Below are positions 18,123-26,653 of a stretch of 64,000 nt of DNA, in pieces. The notes under the pieces were generated by a model. It was given only the letters and a program-made list of their open reading frames with translations. It was not told the origin of the DNA and did no database searches. Every line of letters begins with the position of its first letter. Positions within the stretch are counted from its first letter, which is position 1. Made by a program: the position numbers and the translations under genes. This stretch comes from Commensalibacter nepenthis (GTDB taxonomy: Bacteria; Pseudomonadota; Alphaproteobacteria; Acetobacterales; Acetobacteraceae), in assembly GCF_029953305.1 (NCBI RefSeq), contig NZ_JASBAN010000001.1, positions 434,001 through 498,000 of the forward strand, in the 5' to 3' direction.

Positions 18123-18354
18123 TATACCCTCACTGTTATATCATTATAAAAATCATTATTGAAGTTATTTTGATTCTTTAATATTTATATATTATACAAA
18201 TGTAAATTGAATTCTTTATGGATGCTTATATGATTATATTTTATATTGACATTATAGTAACAATTATATATCGAATATATAATAATCAAAATTGATATTT
18301 ATATATATATCAATTTAAAATCTTTAGAACTTCTTATTTGATTGGATATATAAA
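18123..18354. other. AT-rich divergent promoter region
   Basis: Extremely AT-rich, with tatatatat runs near 18300. It should contain both promoters for 17598-18122 and 18355-18744. No precise elements called. Confidence 0.35.
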
Positions 18355-18744
18355 ATGAACTATAAAATACTTATTACAGGTCTATTGACCTCTGTATTTA
18401 TCTCATCTGCTTGTTTAGCAGCAGGAAGTAATCCTTTATATTCTTGTAAGAATGTTAAAGCGCTTGCCAATAAAGATGAGAAGAGTAAATCAAACTTTGT
18501 TTTTCATACTATGCCTAATTATGTCGGTAATAGTGATGTATGGAGAGATGATATTGAAGCTAAGTTTGCTTGGATTAATAAATATCACGCTCAATCAGGA
18601 CGTTTATTAATCTTTTTCGTACTTAATAAAATGTGTAACAAACTACCTAGTAATTATAATCCAACAAAATATCCTATAGAAGATATGTATTTTTATGCAG
18701 TTGATAATACGTTTAAGTATCTTGAAAAAAAAGATAGTGAATAA
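18355..18744 (+). CDS. Small secreted protein of unknown function
   Basis: 129 aa with a signal peptide (MNYKILITGLLTSVFISSAC, cleavage after LAA about 23). The mature protein has two cysteines (YSCKNVKAL and NKMCNKLPS) that could pair. Family not recognised. ATG 18355 is preceded by ttggatat. Possibly an immunity or inhibitor protein by size and shape, but nothing specific supports this. Confidence 0.65.
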   Translation: MNYKILITGLLTSVFISSACLAAGSNPLYSCKNVKALANKDEKSKSNFVFHTMPNYVGNSDVWRDDIEAKFAWINKYHAQSGRLLIFFVLNKMCNKLPSNYNPTKYPIEDMYFYAVDNTFKYLEKKDSE

Positions 18745-18864
18745 ATAATTAAAGTTTTATATTTTTAATTCTTTCCATTGTCATTTTTTACTATTATATT
18801 AACACCAATAATGATTTAATTTAGAACTCAGTTAATATTCAAAAATGATGATAGGAAATAGGGC

Positions 18865-19485
18865 ATGAGTGGTATTATCGAGATGATTGATAGTAATGAA
18901 AGTGGTAAAAAAGATACTGTTGCTACTACGGTTAGAATGAGTGAAGAGATTGCAGCTAAGATTGAAGGACTTGTAGATTACCTTGAAACAACCAAAAATG
19001 AGGTGATGTTAAAATTATTAACTACGGCTCTCAATCAAGCTTACAACCATATTGATGAAATTAATAAAGATAGTTCTCTTGAAACACATAAGGGTGAGAA
19101 AAGTTATTTTTTATTAAATACTCATAAAGGTGATAATATTGATAGTCATAAAAGAATGATCCAAGAAGGTAGAGCAGAAGCCTTTTGTAAACCTTGGATG
19201 GATGACATCAAGAAAATTAAAGAGAATGATATTGTATTTTTGTATAGCAATGGTGATGGCATCATTGGTTACGGTGTAGCTACTGGACAAGTAGAAAGTG
19301 GATATCGATATGATGATGATAAACAAGACCCTAGTTGTTACCAAGTTTTAAAAGAGTTTAAACAACTGAATAAACCTTTTAAAGCCAGTGATATTCGTAA
19401 AATTTTAGATAAAAAAATCCCGTTTTTAAAAACCCTTATCACTATTAAAGAGGGTGAGAAATTACTCAAATCTATTAAAAAATAA
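18865..19485 (+). CDS. RHH plus EVE/PUA-like domain fusion protein
   Basis: 206 aa. Residues about 18-60 (TVATTVRMSEEIAAKIEGLV, then LETTKNEVMLKLLTTALNQA) read as a ribbon-helix-helix DNA-binding or dimerisation unit. Residues about 80-200 look like an EVE/PUA-type domain. It begins YFLLNTHKGDNIDSHKRMI, with KENDIVFLYSNGDGIIGYGV as the barrel core. EVE-type domains bind modified nucleobases or RNA and occur in restriction-linked proteins. Start ATG 18865 has aggaaataggg upstream. It sits next to a toxin remnant, suggesting a small defence or stability patch. Domain calls are from motif reading. Confidence 0.6.
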   Translation: MSGIIEMIDSNESGKKDTVATTVRMSEEIAAKIEGLVDYLETTKNEVMLKLLTTALNQAYNHIDEINKDSSLETHKGEKSYFLLNTHKGDNIDSHKRMIQEGRAEAFCKPWMDDIKKIKENDIVFLYSNGDGIIGYGVATGQVESGYRYDDDKQDPSCYQVLKEFKQLNKPFKASDIRKILDKKIPFLKTLITIKEGEKLLKSIKK

Positions 19486-19545
19486 TAGAGAATAGACAAG
19501 TGCTTTTTATACAGCCCTTGTCTATTCAATTAATATAATAAAATA

Positions 19546-19852
19546 TTAAACCCAATTTTCTACAGTTAATCCCTTTACCCTTTTAAACTCTTTAACATTA
19601 TTGGTAACTAAAGTTACTTTTAACGCTAAGGCATGAGCAGCAATTAACATATCCAAACTACCAATTGGTTGACCTGTTGATTGTAATTGATGCCTTAACT
19701 CTGCGTAATGCCAAATAGCTTGTTCGTCATAAGGAAATATTTCTAAAGATGCTAGAAACTTATTGAGTGCTTGTTTGTTTCTTTGTGATCCAGATTTTTC
19801 AACACCAAAAGCAAGTTCTGAAGCGGTAATACTAGAAATTCCGGTCTTGTCG
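19546..19852 (-). pseudogene. VapC-type PIN-domain toxin, N-terminus lost to a MITE
   Basis: Minus strand reads GISSITASELAFGVEKSGSQ, then PIGSLDMLIAAHALALKVTL and VTNNVKEFKRVKGLTVENWV to a stop at 19546. These are the second and third conserved acidic regions of VapC PIN ribonucleases (SELAFG, GSLDMLIAAHA, VTNN.EF). The first ~35-40 residues with LDTN are absent; the frame enters the MITE at 19853. No antitoxin gene was found on the other side. Confidence 0.8.
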
Positions 19853-19992
19853 CAAAGTTTTAAGTTTAGTGGTTTTTAATATTTTTCTTCAAAATAGGAT
19901 TTTTTAATTCATTGTATTATATAAATATTTTATAATAACTAACACTAGTAAAAACTTAAAATTTTATAAAATTTAAACTTTGCGACAAAACC
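19853..19992 (+). mobile_element. MITE copy 1 (140 bp, IS6-like termini)
   Basis: Non-coding element with inverted ends ggtcttgtcgcaaagtttta and its near-complement at the right (ctttgcgacaaaacc). It matches the element at 34043-34165 over both ends and much of the AT-rich core. The terminal ggtcttgtYgcaaa is shared with the IS6-type element at 4799. No exact target duplication (gaaattcc against aaattatc). Confidence 0.8.
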
Positions 19993-20195
19993 AAATTATC
20001 TATTTCGCTGCTTTAAGTTGCTAGCCTCAGTGAAACACCTGAATAATAGACAAAAAATAAATGCTTAACTTGGTAATCTACTATCAAACCCAATAACGTT
20101 ATTTGTTTTATTGGTCATGGTATATTTATCTATGGTTACAATCATATTATAGTGAACGTATTGTAATATTAACAGTGATTAAAAACTCTTAATCA
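19993..20195. other. Spacer between MITE copy 1 and the prophage endolysin
   Basis: About 200 bp with no gene. A short minus-strand frame ends GFDSRLPS but cannot be assigned. It may contain the left prophage border. Confidence 0.35.
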
Positions 20196-20714
20196 TCAAG
20201 CATCAATTGCTTGTTGGAACCGATCGATATTCTCTTGCCAAACGGCTTTTCCCAAAGATGTGTTATAGTATTTCTTATGATATTGTGCCATTCCGCTCGC
20301 ATCATTTGCCAGTGGTAAGGCTGTTGGAACCCTTAAATAAAAAACCCTACACATCGCAGCAGCAAAGAAAATATCCCCTGTTAATGTGTTTGCTTTGGGA
20401 ATTCCTGTACTATCTGTGTTAAAAGTGCCAGCTATATTTTTAAGCAAGGCTGCAAGATGGCTGCGTTTTGGAGTGTTTAAAAAGTTCTTCCAAATATCAT
20501 TATAGGTAAATGGTTCCATTTGCATCGCACCCACGGCAGGTCCTTTGCCAAGTTGCTTGAGATACGTATAACCGCCAGCATATCCTTCGGCTAAGAACGT
20601 GCCTGTAACTTGGTTAACTGCACGCGCCCCACCCAAACCCAAATAGTCCAACGCAGGTTGCACGATTTCATTTTTTAAATGAGGAATATAAATCCCTCCT
20701 GTGACTTTAGACAT
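20196..20714 (-). CDS. Phage peptidoglycan hydrolase (endolysin-like)
   Basis: 172 aa. The core motif AVNQVTGTFLAEGYAGGYTY, then GKGPAVGAMQMEPFTYNDIW, resembles a prophage muramidase family with the pattern AxExGG...QxGxGPAxGxxQMEP, the first E being the likely catalytic acid. The frame extends two codons upstream to a TTG, but ATG 20714 has aaagga 8-9 nt before it. It is the last gene of the late operon, after the holin-like genes, as expected of a lysis gene. Confidence 0.6.
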   Translation of the reverse strand: MSKVTGGIYIPHLKNEIVQPALDYLGLGGARAVNQVTGTFLAEGYAGGYTYLKQLGKGPAVGAMQMEPFTYNDIWKNFLNTPKRSHLAALLKNIAGTFNTDSTGIPKANTLTGDIFFAAAMCRVFYLRVPTALPLANDASGMAQYHKKYYNTSLGKAVWQENIDRFQQAIDA

Positions 20715-20853
20715 ATTCAATTTTCCTTTTGATTTTTCGTGATAATTTTAAGGTTGTATTTGATTACGTTATTAGTTTTTACCGCCTCCGATAAAAACAT
20801 ATTTCCTGATGGCAGGAAAAACTGATTGTATTGACGTCAACAAAAATAATACC

Positions 20854-20876
20854 TTTTTCGGGGACGCCCCGAAAAA
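20854..20876. terminator. Bidirectional terminator hairpin
   Basis: tttttcgggg acg ccccgaaaaa: perfect 10-bp stem, T/A tracts on both sides. Confidence 0.8.
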
Positions 20877-20929
20877 CCTAAAAAATGCTACTTAACCGCT
20901 ATTTTTATTGGGTCAGTATAATTTAGATA

Positions 20930-20953
20930 AAAAAAGCCACCTCAACGGGTGGT
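20930..20953 (-). terminator. Intrinsic terminator hairpin
   Basis: Minus strand stem accaccc-gttga-ggtggc type (gccacc/gggtgg pairing) followed by a T7 run, after the 52-aa membrane protein gene. Confidence 0.65.
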
Positions 20954-20987
20954 CATTATACTATCATAACTTTCAAAATATTTACTT

Positions 20988-21146
20988 TCACCTTTCTCGC
21001 CAGACCTTAATTAAAATACTGATTGCACGGATTAGCAAAGACAATGGGATACAGACTGCCATGACAGGGATGACCCATGGGTCGTGGATTTTGATCCATT
21101 CGGCGTTGCTTTCCCACCACCATTTCAGGATTTCAAAGAAGTTCAT
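20988..21146 (-). CDS. Small membrane protein in lysis region (52 aa)
   Basis: ATG 21146 reads MNFFEILKWWWESNAEWIKI, then one hydrophobic segment (PWVIPVMAVCIPLSLLIRAI) and a basic end IKVWRER. It overlaps the end of the upstream membrane protein gene by 14 bp, typical of a packed lysis cassette. Likely a holin/antiholin or spanin-type accessory protein; no family recognised. Confidence 0.6.
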   Translation of the reverse strand: MNFFEILKWWWESNAEWIKIHDPWVIPVMAVCIPLSLLIRAISILIKVWRER

Positions 21147-21546
21147 AGTGTTTCTCTATCCCCCTTGCAATTCTGTAAAGGGCATAGAGATTAATGGATG
21201 CAAATATCCCCCACGCGACCAAGCTGAAATGCCATTGACCATAAACAAGGATGTTTAACGTTCCCCAAATCAATAAGATAGAAGCAAAAAAGGCTGCAAA
21301 GCCACGACCTAATAAATTATCACAACCAAGTGAAACCAATTGAAACAACCCGACAAAGATAAACAAGAACTCCCACAAATGAGCAGGTAATATCTTGATA
21401 AACCCATCAATAAAGGATTGTTGAATGATAAAGCTGTTAGGCACACATAATCCATACACCCCAACAACCACCAGTAAAATAGAGCTCCACCACTCGGCAA
21501 ACCAATGATCGTGCGTTTTCATTGAATTAAGTAATCTTTTGACCAT
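21133..21546 (-). CDS. Membrane protein in lysis region (137 aa)
   Basis: Four hydrophobic segments, roughly residues 20-40, 55-75, 80-102 and 105-125, and little else. ATG 21546. It overlaps both neighbours slightly (21527 stop of the upstream gene; 21146 start downstream). Probable role in lysis or membrane modification; no family recognised. Confidence 0.65.
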   Translation of the reverse strand: MVKRLLNSMKTHDHWFAEWWSSILLVVVGVYGLCVPNSFIIQQSFIDGFIKILPAHLWEFLFIFVGLFQLVSLGCDNLLGRGFAAFFASILLIWGTLNILVYGQWHFSLVAWGIFASINLYALYRIARGIEKHYELL

Positions 21547-21775
21547 CCTTACTCTCCGTTTTTGGGATCGATGGCGTTTTAAACGATGCTAATACGTGAA
21601 ATAATTTCCATAATGTATAAAGTTTACTGGTCGGCTCTGGCATTTTCCAAAACCGAATAATCAACGTGCAAATCGTCACCATCGCCGTCACCACAGCCAC
21701 AATATTCCCCGCAATATCCCCAGGAATAACCCCCAGTAAATATTGAAAAACCTGCATTAACAAATCCGTATCCAT
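21527..21775 (-). CDS. Holin-like phage membrane protein
   Basis: 82 aa from ATG 21775 (MDTDLLMQVFQYLLGVIP), chosen because gagaag lies just before it. The open frame upstream to 21832 runs through a T-rich spacer. Two hydrophobic stretches (GDIAGNIVAVVTAMVTICTL) and a charged C-terminal tail (TPSIPKTESKDGQ) suit a holin. It is first in the lysis cassette after the tail fibre. Confidence 0.6.
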   Translation of the reverse strand: MDTDLLMQVFQYLLGVIPGDIAGNIVAVVTAMVTICTLIIRFWKMPEPTSKLYTLWKLFHVLASFKTPSIPKTESKDGQKIT

Positions 21776-21851
21776 CTTCTCTTTTCCCATAAAAAAGGCA
21801 TAAAAAAAGACGCTTAACACGCCCCATTTCATGCCTATTATTATTGTAATT

Positions 21852-24800
21852 TTAGTTCAATACATTCCCCATTGCATCAACCCATTTTGCTCCATCCCAC
21901 CATACTGGTTTGTTATTAATATCATCAAATACTTGTAGACCTTTGGGTGTGTTGTATATTAAACCATTACTAATATAATCACTTTTTGTTATAACAGTTT
22001 GAATATATCTTTTAGAATTACTATTTACATCAAAATAAGTGATTACACCATTATAATAGTTCTGCATACTATATACACCTGTAACAGATGATACTTTCAC
22101 CCAAAATATACCAGGTTTATAATAATCTAATTCAACTGTATCACCATTTACAACAGTAATTTTTGAACTAGTTCTTTCCTCAACATTATCATCTATATAT
22201 GGTGATAAAAAGTACCCAAGTATATCAGCATTTGGTATTGGTTTTTTTGTAATAACTCTAATTATTGTTTTTGCAGTATATTCCATACGAAAATTTTCAA
22301 AAAACGCCATAGATGTATGTTTAGGATTATCAAAAGTTAGATTAATAATAACATTTGTTAATTTAGATACATCACCATTTGGAGCAGCATTAACAACATC
22401 CTTTTCAAATGTTAAGGAATTAGCATTAATAACTACAGGTATATCCTTACCTACCCAAGATGTACCATCCCACCATATAGGGGTTTTATTATTAATATCA
22501 AAAGACTGTGTACCAACAGGAATTTTTGAAGTGTCTGTTATAGTGTCTTTCTTATCTGATGGAATATAAGGAACACCTAATGGTCTTGCTTTTGAAACAT
22601 CATCAGTACTCTCATCCCAAATAACAGGTGTAATAAAACCATCTTGTTTTTCATCATCATCAGATTGTGTAAAATAGTTAGTAGCTAATGCAATAGTCCC
22701 AGCCATAAACTTATTAGAAATAGTTTTGATGTTAGATGTAACCATCCTAATTTCAGATAGTTTTTTAGGTAAGAATCTGAATAATCTTGAAGATATATAC
22801 CAAGGATCAACAGGATTTAAATTTGCATTATATCCATTAAATCCAGTAATATCATGTCCAATAAATTTATCATTTGCAATTAATGCAATTTCTTTTTCAT
22901 CCCCATATGCATCAATATATCCACCTAATTTTAATGCAATTGACATACTACCATCTTGAGTATTAGATGCATCATCTGAAGGATAGAAAAATATATCAAC
23001 TCCTTTATAAGGATCTTCGGTTGTATATGGTGCCCATTTATTGTTAGCATATCTTCCATAAATTCTGAATTTATTAAAATTAACAAATCCAAATGTTTGA
23101 GTTTGATCTCTATAAGTTCTTGTAAATTGACCTGTTAAGTTTTCATCTGTTAAATAATTGTTATATTTTGCAATTTTTATATTACTTCTAAAATTAACAG
23201 ATGAAACTGAATAGATATCAATTCCATCTTTAGTAAGTGTTATAGAAGAATTACCAATATTGTTTGGGTCTTTGTTAGTCATATTTAAACTCACAGAACC
23301 AGATTCATTTATAGAAATTGAACTCTCTTGGTTTTCTCCTTCTTGATATAATTTTATACCATCACTATTTGAAAATGAAGTTTTATAATCACCAGAAGTA
23401 ATATCTAAATTACCCTCACCATCTGATTTAATTTTTCCACTATCTGATAAAATAGATTTTACATTTAAATCAACGGTTCCATCATTGATATAGTTTTCTC
23501 CATCTTTACCAGCGTCCCCCGTTTTACCTTGTTCACCTTTGACGAGTGCGAGGTTAAGTGTATTAGCACCATTTTCACCTTGAATAATTTCGGCTGTTGC
23601 TTGTTGATCTGGTTCAAGCGTTGTGACGGTTCCGATAGAAAGAGTTGGGTTGATCCCATCTGATCCTTTTTGACCTCTAGGGATCGTAATATCAAGGACT
23701 GCATTAGTTTCATCCCCAACATTTGTAACACGAGCCTCTGTTTCAGGATTACCCGTTGTAACAGTGCCAATAGAAAGAGTTGCAGCTTGTCCTTTATCCC
23801 CACGAGGAATGGTAAAGTTCAAAAGAACATCGCTTTGTGTGCCGACATTTTCAATGATGACATCTGTGCCTGGCTCACCCGTTGTGACAGAATTCACAGC
23901 AATAGAGGCAGGTTTACCCTCTGGTCCCGCAACCATTCCAAGAGGTTCTGACCATTCACCGTTTTCAAGTTTGATATAGGTTTTGGCTTTGTGGTCTTGG
24001 GCTGCTAGTTGTAGATACATATCCCCAGGACGAGGCGCACCCCGTTCGTCTTGAACACCTGTGGAGGCATTGGGTTCTTGTGTGCCCGCATACCAACGAG
24101 AGCCTGCATCCCCTTTATCCCCTTTGGGTAATATAAAATCTAACAGTGCAGCATTCTCTGTCCCACGATTAACAACACTGGCAACCGCACCATTTTTTAC
24201 ATCCCCAATTTGAACAGTGGCAGCTTTACCATTTTCACCTGGCAACCCTTGAATCCCCTGAATACCCTGCTCACCTTTATCCCCTTGGATACCCTGAATA
24301 CCTTGTTCACCTTGCGCACCTTGTTCGCCTCGCTCGCCTTGCGCGCCTTTGATGTTACCGACTAATTGCCATTCAGAGCCATTATTGACGTAAATATCAT
24401 AAGTCAATTCATCAAAGTAACAATCAAACTCTTTATAGTTCTTTGACGACGCAGGAACGCCCTCAGCACTAATCCATAAAGAACCACGTTCACCTTTATC
24501 CCCTTGGATACCCTGAATACCTTGTTCACCTTGCGCACCTTGTTCGCCTCGCTCACCTTGCGCGCCTTTGATATTGCCTGATGGTTGCCAATTGGTACCA
24601 TTAAATACAAAAAAATCAAACGTTTTCGTATTTAAATAACTATCTAATTCTTTAAAATGAGACGATATAACTGGGGCTTCTGATCCAAAAAACCATAAAG
24701 AACCGCGTTTGCCTTGATCCCCTTTTAGATTACTCAACTTCACCCATTGTGTCTTGTTAAAGCTAAACAGGTCGCTACTGGTCGTATTAAAATACAAATC

Positions 24801-25646
24801 ACTGGTTTTGTAGATCGCATTATAAACAGGGTCGCTGGTTCCAGTGTAAATAACGCTGCCATCTTCCCCTTTTAAATTACCAATCTTATCCCATGAATAC
24901 AAAGTATCACTTACTGGAACAGTTTCAAACAAATCACCCGTAGCCGTATTCAACCATAAAAGGTTTTTGCCAGCATCATCATTCACAGGATCACGATTAG
25001 AGGTCAGAATGTGTGTTCCAGCTTCCCCTTGAATCCCCTGAATACCCTGCTCACCTTTATCCCCTTGGATACCTTGAATACCTTGTTCACCTTGGGGACC
25101 TTGTTCGCCTCTGGGCAAAGTAAAATCAAACACAGCGTCATATTGTGTGCCTGTATTCACAACACTTGGTTGACTACCCGCTTCAGAGGCAATCACTTTA
25201 CCAATGGTAATACTTGCAGCTTTGCCTTGCTCTCCTTGAGGACCATCATTCCCAATCACATAGGCGCCATTCTCACCCTCGCCAATAACACCAGAAGGAG
25301 ATATCGGTAAGGTTACAACAAAATTCAACACTTCCGTCAATGCCGTTGTCACGGTAAAACGAATACCAACTTTGGTATTTAAAACGCCCCCACTAATCCG
25401 AACTTTGAATGTTTGACCAGAAATGGTAATTTGATCAACCACAATTGTATCATCAGAAGAACTGGGGGACGCAGTAACGCAAGTAATCCTGTCCGTAGAT
25501 GCCATTCGATTAGCCATCGAAAATTGATAGAATACCGATTCGCTGGGCGATTTACATTGCAAGTCTATTTCTGTTTGCCCCAAACAACCAGCAGGCAAAA
25601 TTACAATCTTACCACTTTGAATCTTGTTTAAATTATTACAAGTCAT
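21852..25646 (-). CDS. Collagen-like phage tail fibre protein
   Basis: 1264 aa. An N-terminal globular domain (residues 1-125) is followed to about residue 690 by alternating blocks of Gly-X-Y collagen triplets (GEQGIQGIQGDKGEQGIQG type). Between them is a repeated unit of about 45 aa, with cores such as TIGKVIASEAGSQPSVVNTG and ending DFTLPRG. The C-terminal ~570 residues form a large beta-rich receptor-binding-like region ending VWWDGAKWVDAMGNVLN; a similar WWDGTSWVGK occurs earlier. Collagen blocks are typical of phage fibres that trimerise. It lies between tail-fibre genes and lysis genes. Confidence 0.85.
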   Translation of the reverse strand: MTCNNLNKIQSGKIVILPAGCLGQTEIDLQCKSPSESVFYQFSMANRMASTDRITCVTASPSSSDDTIVVDQITISGQTFKVRISGGVLNTKVGIRFTVTTALTEVLNFVVTLPISPSGVIGEGENGAYVIGNDGPQGEQGKAASITIGKVIASEAGSQPSVVNTGTQYDAVFDFTLPRGEQGPQGEQGIQGIQGDKGEQGIQGIQGEAGTHILTSNRDPVNDDAGKNLLWLNTATGDLFETVPVSDTLYSWDKIGNLKGEDGSVIYTGTSDPVYNAIYKTSDLYFNTTSSDLFSFNKTQWVKLSNLKGDQGKRGSLWFFGSEAPVISSHFKELDSYLNTKTFDFFVFNGTNWQPSGNIKGAQGERGEQGAQGEQGIQGIQGDKGERGSLWISAEGVPASSKNYKEFDCYFDELTYDIYVNNGSEWQLVGNIKGAQGERGEQGAQGEQGIQGIQGDKGEQGIQGIQGLPGENGKAATVQIGDVKNGAVASVVNRGTENAALLDFILPKGDKGDAGSRWYAGTQEPNASTGVQDERGAPRPGDMYLQLAAQDHKAKTYIKLENGEWSEPLGMVAGPEGKPASIAVNSVTTGEPGTDVIIENVGTQSDVLLNFTIPRGDKGQAATLSIGTVTTGNPETEARVTNVGDETNAVLDITIPRGQKGSDGINPTLSIGTVTTLEPDQQATAEIIQGENGANTLNLALVKGEQGKTGDAGKDGENYINDGTVDLNVKSILSDSGKIKSDGEGNLDITSGDYKTSFSNSDGIKLYQEGENQESSISINESGSVSLNMTNKDPNNIGNSSITLTKDGIDIYSVSSVNFRSNIKIAKYNNYLTDENLTGQFTRTYRDQTQTFGFVNFNKFRIYGRYANNKWAPYTTEDPYKGVDIFFYPSDDASNTQDGSMSIALKLGGYIDAYGDEKEIALIANDKFIGHDITGFNGYNANLNPVDPWYISSRLFRFLPKKLSEIRMVTSNIKTISNKFMAGTIALATNYFTQSDDDEKQDGFITPVIWDESTDDVSKARPLGVPYIPSDKKDTITDTSKIPVGTQSFDINNKTPIWWDGTSWVGKDIPVVINANSLTFEKDVVNAAPNGDVSKLTNVIINLTFDNPKHTSMAFFENFRMEYTAKTIIRVITKKPIPNADILGYFLSPYIDDNVEERTSSKITVVNGDTVELDYYKPGIFWVKVSSVTGVYSMQNYYNGVITYFDVNSNSKRYIQTVITKSDYISNGLIYNTPKGLQVFDDINNKPVWWDGAKWVDAMGNVLN
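24240..24575 (-). repeat. Near-identical collagen-encoding DNA repeats in the tail fibre gene
   Basis: Two stretches, about 24270-24350 and 24494-24575, are nearly identical over ~80 bp of Gly-X-Y coding DNA; a related block recurs at about 25030-25110. Such tracts can gain or lose units by recombination. Confidence 0.8.
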
Positions 25647-25656
25647 TATTTTTTCC

Positions 25657-26136
25657 TTAATTACAGTTTTCGTTATTATTTGAACCTTGCATCAAAACAC
25701 CCCCATTCAGCCAAGGACTGCCATCACCTGGATCTGAAGTTGGTAAAATTTTAAATGCTTCTGCCAATGATTTCTGCATCGCTGTAGGCGATAGAGAGTT
25801 AAAATTTGATGGATCACCCGAAGCAACACGAACAAATCCCTCGTCCAACCATAAGGAACGTCCGTTCGCGGGATCCGTTCTGGGCATAGTTTGAGTAGCC
25901 CTTTCCATAATCATTAACGCGACTTCACTGTCTAAATTATTCAATTTCGCTTTATAGACTTCTGCCCCATTGCCGTTAATATCTCTTAAGACAAGAATTT
26001 GATCATCAGATAAAATCATATTCGTTTTTTGAACAACTTCAACTGCTTCAGAAGATGGCGTTTCATCGCTATTCCCATCGCAGAATTCAAGATTGCTGAT
26101 CATACAGCAATTTTCTTTGTTTTTATTTGCTAACAT
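25657..26136 (-). CDS. Phage tail-associated structural protein (159 aa)
   Basis: Unrecognised as a named family. A short internal repeat is visible: MPRTDPANGRSLWLDEG at about 102-118 and LPTSDPGDGSPWLNGG at about 136-151. This DPxxGxxWLxxG motif is frequent in fibre-region proteins of acetic acid bacterial phages. It is 10 bp upstream of the collagen fibre gene and 3 bp after 26140-26634, so part of one operon. Confidence 0.6.
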   Translation of the reverse strand: MLANKNKENCCMISNLEFCDGNSDETPSSEAVEVVQKTNMILSDDQILVLRDINGNGAEVYKAKLNNLDSEVALMIMERATQTMPRTDPANGRSLWLDEGFVRVASGDPSNFNSLSPTAMQKSLAEAFKILPTSDPGDGSPWLNGGVLMQGSNNNENCN

Positions 26137-26139
26137 CGT

Positions 26140-26634
26140 TTATACCATAATATATGAATTTTTTTTATTAATAAGATAACGACCATCAATCGCCAATGCG
26201 TTGAATGGTGGTCTGTAGTTAGGAGCATGACTTGTTTTAACTAGAGCAATAACTTTATGATCGCTATTCGTTTTATCTGTAAAACGACCATAAGTCGGTA
26301 ATATAATATCTTGGAAAAACTCATTTCCTTTGTTGGTTTGCACAACAAAAGTCAAATAAAATGAACAGTTTTCTTTTCCATCAGAAATCCAAGCTGTTAA
26401 ATATTGTTGTCGAAAAAAAGAAGAGTTAACTTTTAATTCTGCACGATTACATAAAACTTTTCCTTTGATGATGACTTCTCTATCACTCAATTGATTGGAA
26501 AAATCAACTGAGTAATCTAGATAAGAAGCAATATGTTTTGCTGAAAAAGTTGAAATTCCCTTTTTATTTTTAATGCGCTTAGGAACTGTATAGATACGTA
26601 ATGGATTTAAATTAAAGCTGGATAAAAGTTCCAT
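26140..26634 (-). CDS. Putative fibre-tail adaptor protein
   Basis: 164 aa, soluble, beta-rich. The pattern SFYLTFVVQTNKGNEFFQDI followed by ILPTYGR resembles fibre-tail adaptor proteins that read LxFxVxTxxGxxxxxxxxLPT. It sits between two fibre genes. Function is inferred from position. Confidence 0.5.
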   Translation of the reverse strand: MELLSSFNLNPLRIYTVPKRIKNKKGISTFSAKHIASYLDYSVDFSNQLSDREVIIKGKVLCNRAELKVNSSFFRQQYLTAWISDGKENCSFYLTFVVQTNKGNEFFQDIILPTYGRFTDKTNSDHKVIALVKTSHAPNYRPPFNALAIDGRYLINKKNSYIMV

Positions 26635-26653
26635 AATAACCGATAGCCTTTCC

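Noticed and set aside
20908-21258. 116-codon plus-strand open frame in the lysis region
   Set aside because: Opposite strand of the packed membrane protein genes; composition matches a shadow frame.
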